From NCBI GenBank assembly GCA_029212925.1, contig JARGOB010000013.1, positions 1 through 64,000 on the forward strand: a stretch of DNA of 64,000 bases. Reading direction: 5' to 3'. The position numbers and the translations under genes were made by a program. Numbering within the stretch: the first letter of the stretch is position 1; each line of letters opens with the position of its first letter. Shown piece after piece: positions 1 through 7,589 of the stretch. Under the pieces are notes generated by a model. The model was not told where the DNA came from, ran no database searches, and saw only the letters and a program-made list of their open reading frames with translations. The stretch is from Coxiellaceae bacterium (GTDB taxonomy: Bacteria; Pseudomonadota; Gammaproteobacteria; Coxiellales; Coxiellaceae).

Positions 1-55
1 TAATTTTGCCAGATTACTCTAATTCAAAACAGTCCGATTTAACGGGAGAAGGTCA

Positions 56-76
56 GACCAAAGGATTATGAGTCCT
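56..76. repeat. left attachment-site repeat (attL-like)
   Basis: These 21 bases are identical to 45100-45120, inside the CAU-anticodon tRNA gene (anticodon stem-loop and bases just 3' of it). Direct repeats of tRNA sequence flanking an integrase-bearing segment mark a tyrosine-recombinase element. The identity does not extend through the T arm, as it would if the whole tRNA 3' half had been displaced here, so this is a short or degenerate site. The left boundary is inferred. Confidence 0.6.
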
Positions 77-190
77 GTTGTACCCAGCTTTCTCTTTATT
101 ATTTGTTATGGTTATACATTAAAATACCGTTGTAAATCAGGATGATAGGTGTATACTGCCATTAATTGATCTAGTTTAATTTTGCTGCTA

Positions 191-219
191 AAGGTAGCAA
201 CAGGGTAGCAACAGGGGTA
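191..219. repeat. probable integrase arm-type repeats, left end
   Basis: GGTAGCAAC occurs twice in tandem with an 11-bp period, followed by a partial third copy (GGGTAGCA). The first 22 bases (191-212) match 44984-45005 at the other end with a single mismatch. The repeats lie about 115 bp inside the left att repeat and just upstream of the integrase gene, where P4-type integrases bind arm sites. Function is inferred from position and symmetry. Confidence 0.55.
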
Positions 220-251
220 GCATTTGAGACGAGCCATAAGGGGTAAATGGT

Positions 252-1505
252 ATGAATCGGGACAATCATTTTAATTTCACTAAAAAATCTCTTCTATATA
301 AGATGTCTTTATTGAAAAGTGCTAAGTGGACTTATTATTATGACACGAAATTGCCAGGTTTAGTGTTTGGAATAACCCCAGCAGGCTCAAAAAGTTTTTT
401 GATTTATAAGAAAATCAAAGGCAGGCCTGTAAGGTACACTTTAGGGCGTTTTCCAGCAATGACAGTAGAGCAAGCGCGCCGTGCGGGGCAAAAAATCCTG
501 GGACAAATAGCGTCAGGTGCTAATCCTAATCAACAAAAAAAAGCAAATCGTTTCAAGGTGGTCACCTTAGGAGAGGTATTCACCGATTTTTTAATAGCAA
601 GAAAATCACTAAAAGCACTGACAATTCTTGATTATAAACGATCCATGCATGAGGCTTTTTCAGATTGGCAGAAAAAACCAATTTTAAATATCAGCAGGGA
701 TATGGTAGCTAGGCGTCACCGTAAGATAGGTGAGCGAAGTCATGCGCGAGCTAACCTCGCAATGCGAGTGTTAAGGGCTTTGTTTAATTTTGCAGCAGGT
801 GAGTATGAGGATGAGAATGGAAAGGCATATATATTAGAGAACCCAGTTAGCCGCATCTCTCATACGCGAGCCTGGTATCGTGTAGAGCGCCGAAAAACAG
901 TCATCAAGGCGCATGAGTTACCAAGTTGGCATCAGGCAATAGAAAGCATTAAAGAAGAGTATGTTGGTTATCAGTGCAACGCAATTTGCGATTGCTTGTT
1001 ATTAATTGTGTTTACTGGGCTTAGACGCTCAGAAGCTATGTCTCTTCGATGGGATAGTGTTGATTTTAACTCAGGGTCAATAACGATTGCAGATACTAAA
1101 AATTCTGAGCAGCACGTATTGCCATTGTCGAGTTATTTGAGTGATTTATTGCTAAAGCGTCGTATAGATGCCTATTCAAATTTTGTTTTTCCAGGTGATG
1201 GTAAGCTTGGATACATTGTAGAGCCAAGAAAAACCATGGTAAAAATTACTGAGCGGTCAGGAATTAAATTTACATTGCATGATCTGAGACGCACCTTTAT
1301 TACGGTGGCTGAATCTTTAGATATCCCAGCATACAGTTTAAAGCGCTTATTGAATCACAAAATGAATCAGGATGTTACGGCAGGGTATATCATCACAGAT
1401 GTTGAACGATTGCGAGGACCAATGCAGCAAATCACAGATTATTTATTGCAGTGCATGAAAACAGCTCAGTGTGAGAGTGTTTTAGTTGCAAAGCTGCCAG
1501 ATTAA
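252..1505 (+). CDS. int: P4-type tyrosine integrase
   Basis: Site-specific tyrosine recombinase that would integrate and excise the element at the tRNA gene. The N-terminal part (about residues 25-100) has the DUF4102 arm-binding pattern of P4-like integrases, followed by a SAM-like core-binding region and a C-terminal catalytic domain. Catalytic residues are visible: R258 in TGLRRSE, H343 and R346 in HDLRR, H369 in LLNHK and the nucleophile Y379. The length of 417 residues is normal for the family and nothing is broken. The gene reads inward from the left att repeat, with the arm-type repeats directly upstream. It sits at the end distal to the tRNA gene, whereas P4-type integrases often lie next to it. 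Confidence 0.93.
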   Translation: MNRDNHFNFTKKSLLYKMSLLKSAKWTYYYDTKLPGLVFGITPAGSKSFLIYKKIKGRPVRYTLGRFPAMTVEQARRAGQKILGQIASGANPNQQKKANRFKVVTLGEVFTDFLIARKSLKALTILDYKRSMHEAFSDWQKKPILNISRDMVARRHRKIGERSHARANLAMRVLRALFNFAAGEYEDENGKAYILENPVSRISHTRAWYRVERRKTVIKAHELPSWHQAIESIKEEYVGYQCNAICDCLLLIVFTGLRRSEAMSLRWDSVDFNSGSITIADTKNSEQHVLPLSSYLSDLLLKRRIDAYSNFVFPGDGKLGYIVEPRKTMVKITERSGIKFTLHDLRRTFITVAESLDIPAYSLKRLLNHKMNQDVTAGYIITDVERLRGPMQQITDYLLQCMKTAQCESVLVAKLPD

Positions 1506-1584
1506 TCCCCCTTAGGGGTGATTAATTTTTGTTAAATTTAGGTATATTAAAGCTTGTTATAAACCAGCTTATAAATAGAGGTCA

Positions 1585-1797
1585 ATGATGATAAACCCGG
1601 ATTTTTTTCCAGAACGTTATACACCAAAGCAAACAGCAAAAATCCTAGGGGTAAGTGAAGATACGCTTGCAGTATGGCGTTGCACTAAGCGCTATCCATT
1701 ACCTTACATAAAAATGGGGAGAAAGGTTTTTTACTGTGCAGATGATTTAATAGAATTCATTAAGGTGCGTACAGTGTCCATGGATATTTCGCATTGA
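1585..1797 (+). CDS. AlpA/excisionase-like HTH protein
   Basis: Small 70-residue DNA-binding protein with a MerR/AlpA-type winged helix-turn-helix. YTPKQTAKILGVSEDTLAVWR forms the helix-turn-helix in its first half and IKMGRKVFYCADDLIEFI the wing and following helix. Proteins of this kind next to P4-type integrases act as excisionases (recombination directionality factors) or activate integrase expression. The ATG at 1585 follows an AGAGG ribosome-binding site. Placement 80 bp after int, on the same strand, supports a role in excision; which of the two roles applies cannot be read from sequence. Confidence 0.75.
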   Translation: MMINPDFFPERYTPKQTAKILGVSEDTLAVWRCTKRYPLPYIKMGRKVFYCADDLIEFIKVRTVSMDISH

Positions 1798-1806
1798 TTG
1801 CATGTC

Positions 1807-3204
1807 TTATGCTGAGTTAGTTACGGGTTGCGCATTAAGGTTGAGTGTATTTTTATCGAGGCGAAAGCCTAATAAAAATGTAATACAGCACAATGTAATA
1901 ACTACCCAAAATATGGTGTGGTAGGTATGACTAATGGTGGAGAGTGTGATTGTGTGTTTATTCTCGATTATGTGGTCTGAAAGTATGGTGGCAATCAGGC
2001 TCGCAATACCGAGCGTTGATACCCAGGCACCCGTAGTGAATTCACGTATTCCTTTAGGGGCTAACTTCCCTGGTAAACAATAGCCTTCAGGGCCGATAAA
2101 CAGTTCGCCTAAGCTTTGCAATAAAATATAGAGAGAGACGATAGCAATAAGTGGCAATGCGCCATCGGTAATAATGAGGCTTGCTAGCGCTAAAAAGAAT
2201 AAACCAAAGCCAAACAATACAGATGTGGGAGGGCTGTAATTATATTTTTCCTTGGCTATGGATAGCAGCTTGGCTAATAATGGTGGTGTAAGGACTAAAA
2301 CAATTGAGTCTATAAGGTCAAACCATTGTGGGGCGAGTTGGAATCCATATACCGTTGCATGGATATTATCTTTGATAAATAGCATGATCACGGTTGGTAG
2401 CAACATGTAAATTGACCAGAAGAAAATAGATATCAGCATATAAAAAATAAAGGTGAGTAACTTGGTTCGTTCGGCACTTTCATATTTGGTGAAAGCAAGA
2501 AAGGTTAAATAGATAATGCCAAGTACTGGGATGAGCAGCAGGAAATAACGTGAGATGGCTGCATGGGCTAATAAATAAGCTGAGATTATTGCTAAAACTA
2601 TAAAGCTGATAGCTAGTATAGAAAAGGTTTTTTTATCTTCGTGTTCAGAATTGTAACTGATGTATCGATTAACTAAAAACATTGATAGTAAAGGCAGTAT
2701 TGCGATTATTTTAAAAAGTGCTTGGTACGATGCATGTAATCCAAATGAGCCGGATATAAAGAAACCAAACAAAAATCCTGTATTCATGCCGCAATAATTC
2801 CATAGCATCGCTTTGCGCTTGTAATCATGGTCATCCCCAGTTAATGAGGATTTAAAGACGATAATGCTCACTGTGCTCACCATGCTGCCGATCAGTATCA
2901 AAGCTAGTGAGGTGCCGAGTAAATGAAAATAACCCATGCCAATGAGGCCAATGGATTGGAAGACCATGCCAGCACAAAATAGCTTCTTAAAACTGACGTA
3001 GTTATTGCCAATATAGCCGCCGATTAGCGGTAATGCGTAATTCAAGGCTAGGAAGGTACCAACAATAATGGCTGATTGCTTCTCGTTGTGGTGTAGCTCA
3101 GTATTTAAATACAACGCGAGTGAAGACATGATGATCGCAAAGCACAGCGATGAAAACATTTTGACAAAAAATAATGTGGTGAGTGACTTCGTGCGCTGCT
3201 GCAT
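1807..3204 (-). CDS. POT-family (MFS) transporter of the borosin-like operon
   Basis: Polytopic inner-membrane protein of 465 residues with about 12-14 hydrophobic segments. The pattern in the last third (LGELFIGPEGYCLPGKLAP) matches the proton-dependent oligopeptide transporter (POT/PTR) family signature, with an altered N-terminal motif. POT proteins normally import di- and tripeptides with protons. Here the gene is the last of a four-gene minus-strand operon, 3 bp after the borosin-type methyltransferase, so it probably moves the modified peptide or a fragment of it. Direction of transport is unknown. The family call is fairly secure; the substrate is inference from context only. Confidence 0.75.
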   Translation of the reverse strand: MQQRTKSLTTLFFVKMFSSLCFAIIMSSLALYLNTELHHNEKQSAIIVGTFLALNYALPLIGGYIGNNYVSFKKLFCAGMVFQSIGLIGMGYFHLLGTSLALILIGSMVSTVSIIVFKSSLTGDDHDYKRKAMLWNYCGMNTGFLFGFFISGSFGLHASYQALFKIIAILPLLSMFLVNRYISYNSEHEDKKTFSILAISFIVLAIISAYLLAHAAISRYFLLLIPVLGIIYLTFLAFTKYESAERTKLLTFIFYMLISIFFWSIYMLLPTVIMLFIKDNIHATVYGFQLAPQWFDLIDSIVLVLTPPLLAKLLSIAKEKYNYSPPTSVLFGFGLFFLALASLIITDGALPLIAIVSLYILLQSLGELFIGPEGYCLPGKLAPKGIREFTTGAWVSTLGIASLIATILSDHIIENKHTITLSTISHTYHTIFWVVITLCCITFLLGFRLDKNTLNLNAQPVTNSA

Positions 3205-3207
3205 TAT

Positions 3208-3939
3208 TTAGTTATCCATAGTTGCGGGTGGGATATATAGAGTAGATAGCGGAGTGAACTTTTTATTTAATAACTGTTCCAATGTGGTTTGCTCGATACG
3301 AGGTTGTATCTGTGGGTACAGTGAAGCTTCATATATAACTATCGGTTGTTTACTTGGATAGTGTTGTTGCAGTTGGGTTTGTAACTCTTCCAGACCCTTT
3401 AGGTTTATTGTCCGTTCATGTGTTTGAATGTCAATATTGCTGATTTGCCATAAAATTAAGTTTGATCTAGGTTCGAATCTGGGTTGGTTGCGTAAAAAGT
3501 GAGTGGCTTCATAAGACTGTAGGCCATTCTTTAGTGGATTGATTTTAAGGTCACTGTATAAGCAGGCATCGCTTGAGATACCAGGTAGTATTTTAGTGTT
3601 TATGCCTTTTTTTTCAGCTAAGTTTGCGGCATCAACGCCGGGTTTTGTGCATGCACATGGGTGGCCATAAAAAACCACACAGACCGATTGATAGGTTTCT
3701 GTGGTTTTTAGGATATGTTGCGTGATTGCCTGGTATGAATCGACACGCAGTTCATGTGCCTGGTAGATGTCATCAAGGTTTTCGTTTGTTTTGCTGTGCT
3801 CAGTAATCCATTCTTGTATCAGTGGCTCATTGACAAGGAATAGTACTGTATCACACTGTTCAATGTGCGTTTTCACCTCGTGTGTGAGGTGAGATAGGAA
3901 AGTGATGCCTGTGCCACAGATTATGAGGTTTTTCATCAT
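3208..3939 (-). CDS. borosin-type peptide alpha-N-methyltransferase (SonM-like)
   Basis: A 243-residue SAM-dependent enzyme of the tetrapyrrole-methylase fold. N-terminal CGTGI is the SAM-binding glycine loop, FYGHP lies at 90-94, and LPGISSDACLYSDL with QSYEATHFL follows at about 118-149. The pattern and short length resemble, from memory, SonM of Shewanella oneidensis, the discrete methyltransferase of the split borosin pathway, rather than a porphyrin-precursor methylase. Y59, R65, Y69 and Y91 have the same spacing as the catalytic Tyr66, Arg72, Tyr76 and Tyr98 of fungal OphMA. Known members iteratively methylate backbone amides of a precursor peptide. The start lies 2 bp after the stop of the 58-residue peptide gene, implying translational coupling. 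No haem-pathway genes are nearby. Confidence 0.85.
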   Translation of the reverse strand: MMKNLIICGTGITFLSHLTHEVKTHIEQCDTVLFLVNEPLIQEWITEHSKTNENLDDIYQAHELRVDSYQAITQHILKTTETYQSVCVVFYGHPCACTKPGVDAANLAEKKGINTKILPGISSDACLYSDLKINPLKNGLQSYEATHFLRNQPRFEPRSNLILWQISNIDIQTHERTINLKGLEELQTQLQQHYPSKQPIVIYEASLYPQIQPRIEQTTLEQLLNKKFTPLSTLYIPPATMDN

Positions 3940-3941
3940 GA

Positions 3942-4118
3942 TTAATCGATAATCGTTATGGTTTCAAAATCAGCAAATTTGCGATTTCCTGTAATGGCTT
4001 CACGAATTTGATGGGAATCCATGGTTTTTATGTTATTTGCTTTGTGGTCATTAAAGACATTGGTGATTTGAGTGGCACCGTATAATTGATTGGATAGTTC
4101 TTTAAACAATGCTTGCAT
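3942..4118 (-). CDS. putative split-borosin precursor peptide, 58 aa
   Basis: Short reading frame between the methyltransferase and the 436-residue gene. The ATG at 4118 follows a strong AAGGAAG site; the stop is 2 bp before the methyltransferase start, and the first 17 bp overlap the end of the upstream gene. The first ~45 residues look helical and contain DSHQIREAITGN, which resembles the borosin-binding domain of SonA (there, roughly TDEQINAVMTGD, from memory). The last residues, FETITIID, are rich in beta-branched residues, like the methylated C-terminal core of SonA. In split borosins the precursor is encoded separately, next to its methyltransferase, exactly as here. The methylated positions cannot be predicted. 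Confidence 0.75.
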   Translation of the reverse strand: MQALFKELSNQLYGATQITNVFNDHKANNIKTMDSHQIREAITGNRKFADFETITIID

Positions 4119-5412
4119 GTTTTTCTTCCTTGTTGTGATTGGTTAATTTTTTTGAATTGATTTTTACTGAGACTAAGGCTTTAGTAAAAATGGATCGCTT
4201 AGCAAAGCCGTAGTTAGTATATTCTTTATGTGTTTCATAGAGCGCGTTAAAGCGTGAATCATCATTTAGAAGTTCACTGGCTTCTTTAATATGCTGTGCA
4301 TCACCCAGTACGGAATAGTAATCAAGTTGTATTGCATCAGAGAGATGCCCAAACACAGTAGCTTTAGTAAAGGGGTGTTTTTTAAACGCTTTAAGGTAAA
4401 TGCTGAGGTTCTCTGCGATTTCGCTGAGGTAGGTAAGTGGCCTAAAACTTTTTGGGTCATTAATATTGAAAGTCGCTGCCGATAATGAATGATACACGGC
4501 TCTGCTGTCAGTCAGTGGATTATGTCTGCAGGGTTCAATAATAATGGGTGTAGTCGGTGGCGCATAAATTTCATTAAAAGCTTGGGTAATTTGAGCCATA
4601 GGTAGTGCTGTATCGTCAGTCGCAGGCCTCATGCCTGGTGTATCCCCTAAGGCGACTGATAAAATATATTTGATCATTTCCATGGAGAAGGGCTTGGCCT
4701 TAATGTGGCGCGCTTTGGTGGTGTCATTTATGGCATGTTCTAAGTAAAAGCTATTTCTCTTTGATGCGTTGGCCTTGATGGATTGCTTAAATATATATTC
4801 ACGCAAAAGAAACCATTTTGGATTGTTGAAGATATTTTCTTTCCACTTTTCATCAAATAGCAGCATGCAACAATGCCAGTCAGTAGCTACTGCATTGCTA
4901 ACATAGGTTAATATGGGTTGGTGGTCAGCTACATTTTTGGGTGAATAGCGCGCTGGAATTTTAAAGTGACGGGCAAGCTTGCGATAAGACTCGTTATCTT
5001 GATACATCGGCATCATATTGATGTTTCTGGCCCCTGAAGCTAGGTAGAAAATAGATGACGGTCTAACATTCGTGGCTATATTGCGGTTTAACTCAAAATT
5101 CTGCGGAAAAAAATCGCCGGGGGTAAAAACAGTACCGGGAATTATCTTGTCTTTGTTGTGCAGGTAGGTTTCGACCGTATTTTCAAGCAAAAAGCAATAG
5201 GGTGAATTCAGTGCGGATAGCGGCGTTAAATTCGCTGCTTTTGGAAAATGATAGTGTTGTGGGTCCGAGATAGTGATCCCATAGGGGTATCTTACCAGCA
5301 TGATGGGTAGTGGTGGCGCGATCTCATCTATGATACTGAAGAGCTCTGGGTTGAGTTGTTCAACTCTATGTTTGATGTCATTCCAGCTGACTGTTTCGAA
5401 CGCTTTCGTCAT
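4102..5412 (-). CDS. unknown protein, first gene of the borosin-like operon
   Basis: A 436-residue, apparently soluble protein that I do not recognise. It has no signal peptide and no clear membrane segment. Visible features are a proline-rich stretch near residues 30-38 (EIAPPLPIML), a DWHCCMLL segment near 180, several histidines and aromatics, and a basic C-terminus. It is first in the minus-strand operon, and its last 17 bp overlap the precursor-peptide gene, so the two are co-expressed. A second tailoring enzyme, a partner of the peptide, or the immunity/target protein are all possible. Nothing in the sequence chooses between them. Confidence 0.7.
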   Translation of the reverse strand: MTKAFETVSWNDIKHRVEQLNPELFSIIDEIAPPLPIMLVRYPYGITISDPQHYHFPKAANLTPLSALNSPYCFLLENTVETYLHNKDKIIPGTVFTPGDFFPQNFELNRNIATNVRPSSIFYLASGARNINMMPMYQDNESYRKLARHFKIPARYSPKNVADHQPILTYVSNAVATDWHCCMLLFDEKWKENIFNNPKWFLLREYIFKQSIKANASKRNSFYLEHAINDTTKARHIKAKPFSMEMIKYILSVALGDTPGMRPATDDTALPMAQITQAFNEIYAPPTTPIIIEPCRHNPLTDSRAVYHSLSAATFNINDPKSFRPLTYLSEIAENLSIYLKAFKKHPFTKATVFGHLSDAIQLDYYSVLGDAQHIKEASELLNDDSRFNALYETHKEYTNYGFAKRSIFTKALVSVKINSKKLTNHNKEEKHASIV

Positions 5413-5635
5413 TGAAAAATCCTATTTATATGCAGAAAATGCGGTGTTTCCCTAATTCTGGGTGATTCTAGCTGAGTCTTTTTGCGAGCGCAATAAGTAA
5501 TTAAAAATAATCATGTAATTATGTTGACATAAATATTTCACCGTGCAAACATGCATGACGCTGTCTTACTGGTTTATCCGTGACAGTAAAGGGGACCGGT
5601 AAAACGCAAGGTTAATGACATAGTGTAAGTTAAGG

Positions 5636-5914
5636 ATGCTTTGGGGGGATATGGAGTATTCACAAATATTTTCTGATCTTGATTCAATGGAAGAGTTCAG
5701 TTCAATTGCAGTTGATTTTTCAATCAAGCCTTACAGGCAAGCATTTCTTATTTATATTTTAACAACATATTCAAATTACAGCTTAGCGGACATCGCAGAC
5801 TATTTGGCATGTGATTTGTGTTTGTTAGATGATGTTTCAAGGGGCAAAGGTTTTCTTTGTCAGTTTCACACTAATAAATTAGTTGGGCTGTTTTGTTTGT
5901 TTTGTGCTGGGTAA
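5636..5914 (+). CDS. small unknown protein beside the repressor
   Basis: A 92-residue frame on the plus strand, convergent with the repressor gene and ending 2 bp from it. No family is recognised. The first two-thirds are moderately acidic and helical; the tail is hydrophobic and cysteine-containing (LFCLFCAG). Neither candidate start (5636 or 5651) has a well-spaced ribosome-binding site, so the call is tentative. It could be a small regulator of the transfer region or a non-coding frame. Confidence 0.4.
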   Translation: MLWGDMEYSQIFSDLDSMEEFSSIAVDFSIKPYRQAFLIYILTTYSNYSLADIADYLACDLCLLDDVSRGKGFLCQFHTNKLVGLFCLFCAG

Positions 5915-5916
5915 GT

Positions 5917-6585
5917 TTATAGAGGTTGAAAGTGCCCTACTGCAACGCCTAAATAGCTGGCATCACTTTTGGTGCAAATGCTTATTTCAGGCCAGTCAGT
6001 ATTCAGTGCATTAAGTTCAACGGTAATCGATTTACCTTTGTTGGTTTCACGATACTTCCTAAACACGGGTTGGCTAGATATATTTACTTGGGCTATGACA
6101 AACTTACCGGGGTGTGGTTGTAGTTTTGCATTAATAATCACAACGTCACCGCTATTGAAGCTAGGCTCCATGCTGTTATCGGTTAGTTGAACAGCAAAGA
6201 GTTGTTGATTTGGTGTGGGGGTCAGCAAGCCATTTAAGCTCACTTGGGGTGCATTTGAATCTTCACGTAATTTTTTAAGCAACGAAGTGAGTGCTTTTGG
6301 TGTGCTGGGTAATGAGTCTATTGGAATTAGTGGCGCATACAGATTATTGTTGGTTACTAGTTCGCCGCTTTGATTGTCGGTTAGGCATAAAAGATAAGAA
6401 GCTGATAATTCTAACGCTTGTGCTAATTGCATTGCTTCTTCAGGTCCTGGGGAGCGTGTGCCTTGTTCCCAGTTGCTGATGCGGGTAGACGTCATCCCTG
6501 TATGTTCAGACAATTCTTTAACGGTTAAGCCGCGATCTTTGCGGCTTTCAGCAATGCGGTTTCCGATTCGTTGTTTTAGCAGCAA
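5917..6585 (-). CDS. phage-type repressor, XRE HTH plus S24 peptidase
   Basis: LexA/CI-like regulator of 222 residues. The N-terminal XRE helix-turn-helix spans about residues 8-65; the C-terminal S24 self-cleavage domain contains the Ser-Lys dyad, S138 in DNSMEP and K177 in VFRKY. Such repressors silence conjugation or prophage genes until DNA damage triggers RecA-assisted autocleavage. It is divergent from the lvrA-led transfer operon, and a perfect palindrome (6621-6638) overlaps the putative promoter between them. The start is TTG at 6585, with AGGA about nine bases upstream. I infer that it is the master switch of transfer; SOS inducibility is family knowledge, not shown here. Confidence 0.85.
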   Translation of the reverse strand: MLLKQRIGNRIAESRKDRGLTVKELSEHTGMTSTRISNWEQGTRSPGPEEAMQLAQALELSASYLLCLTDNQSGELVTNNNLYAPLIPIDSLPSTPKALTSLLKKLREDSNAPQVSLNGLLTPTPNQQLFAVQLTDNSMEPSFNSGDVVIINAKLQPHPGKFVIAQVNISSQPVFRKYRETNKGKSITVELNALNTDWPEISICTKSDASYLGVAVGHFQPL

Positions 6586-6603
6586 TGAATAATATCCTGG
6601 CTA

Positions 6604-6638
6604 TTGACAATAACACAAATCGTGTAGTAATCTACACG
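6604..6638 (+). promoter_or_regulatory. transfer-operon promoter with palindromic operator
   Basis: TTGACA at 6604-6609 is a consensus -35 box, with a TAGTAA-like -10 about 15-16 bases on. Overlapping the -10 is a perfect palindrome (6621-6638), arms CGTGTAG and CTACACG with spacer TAAT. Half-sites recur nearby (GTGTAG near 6644 and 6760, CTACAC near 6716). The position between divergent repressor and lvrA genes makes this the likely repressor operator. Confidence 0.6.
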
Positions 6639-6767
6639 TGATGTGTAGAAGCAGTGGTGAATACAGCACATCTGCTCAAACGAAATCAGATAGTACCATA
6701 GTTGTACTGGGGCTTCTACACAGATTTTTTGTTTTCCCGTGTGATAACAACGGAATGTGTAGTTGAG

Positions 6768-7589
6768 ATGGCTTTTAAAATTAACGATCTAGAGCTGCAG
6801 GCCTTATACGGCTTATCACACCTTCAACAGTTGTTGTATATGCGAGGCCTGCGTCCATATATGGATTACGCCACAGGGATTGTTGGCATCAAGCGGGGCA
6901 TTAGTTATCAATCTCTATCAGAAGCCTGTTATGTAGAACCCCAGAGGGGCGTAGTAAGTACTCATGTGAGTCATGATCAAATTAAGCGCTGTTTAGCGGC
7001 ATTAGAACGTGTGACTTTAATTAAACGTCAAAGTATTCAAAGAAAAAAATTGATTGTTACATGCCTATTGGCTGATAGGGATAAATCTGTTTTAAATAAA
7101 GCCGCCCCTTACCCGCCCCGACAGGACGCCCTGGTTACTGATGGGAAATACCAAGTAACCACAAGTGATTTAGAACCACTAGCGACTTATGCCGCCCAGA
7201 GAAAAGTAGGGAAAGCCGCCGCACCTCCGGAATCCGGAAAAATAAACACTCTCCCTCTCATTCGTAAAAAATCTTATGTCACATCTGAATTCAAACCAAG
7301 CGCTGCAACATTGGAACGGGCAAGACAACATCAATGTGATTATTGCCATTCATCTGATGAACTCATGCGGTTTATCAGTTATCAGCAGTCTAAAGGCACG
7401 CAAAGCTACGACTGGGATGCAGAATACCTTCGTTGGTTATTGACCAGTAAACGTTACCAAAAACAGGAGAAGCACTATGCAAACAAACGAACAAGTCGTT
7501 CAACTACAGCAACACTTTCCGCCTTTGAGCGAACCATGCAAGCCAATAGAGAAATTATCGAGCAAGAAAACATCCGCTTTATCAAATAG
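6768..7589 (+). CDS. lvrA: LvrA-like transfer-region protein
   Basis: Resembles LvrA of the Legionella lvh/lvr type IV secretion region: the N-terminal MAFKINDLELQALY, the MDYATGIVGIKRGISYQSL stretch and the following winged-helix-like region match that family from memory. LvrA is a conserved accessory protein of these islands, of undetermined biochemical role, probably DNA-binding. I chose the ATG at 6768 because family members start at MAFK; an in-frame ATG at 6702 would add 22 residues unlike the family. A C-terminal CDYCHSS motif may bind metal. It is the first gene behind the repressor operator, and its last 113 bp overlap lvrB in another frame. Confidence 0.65.
   Translation: MAFKINDLELQALYGLSHLQQLLYMRGLRPYMDYATGIVGIKRGISYQSLSEACYVEPQRGVVSTHVSHDQIKRCLAALERVTLIKRQSIQRKKLIVTCLLADRDKSVLNKAAPYPPRQDALVTDGKYQVTTSDLEPLATYAAQRKVGKAAAPPESGKINTLPLIRKKSYVTSEFKPSAATLERARQHQCDYCHSSDELMRFISYQQSKGTQSYDWDAEYLRWLLTSKRYQKQEKHYANKRTSRSTTATLSAFERTMQANREIIEQENIRFIK

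Noticed and set aside
3208..3939. Uroporphyrinogen or cobalamin methylase
   Set aside because: Same fold, but the short length, YGHP plus QSYEATHFL pattern, catalytic Tyr/Arg spacing and neighbouring precursor-like peptide fit borosin enzymes better.
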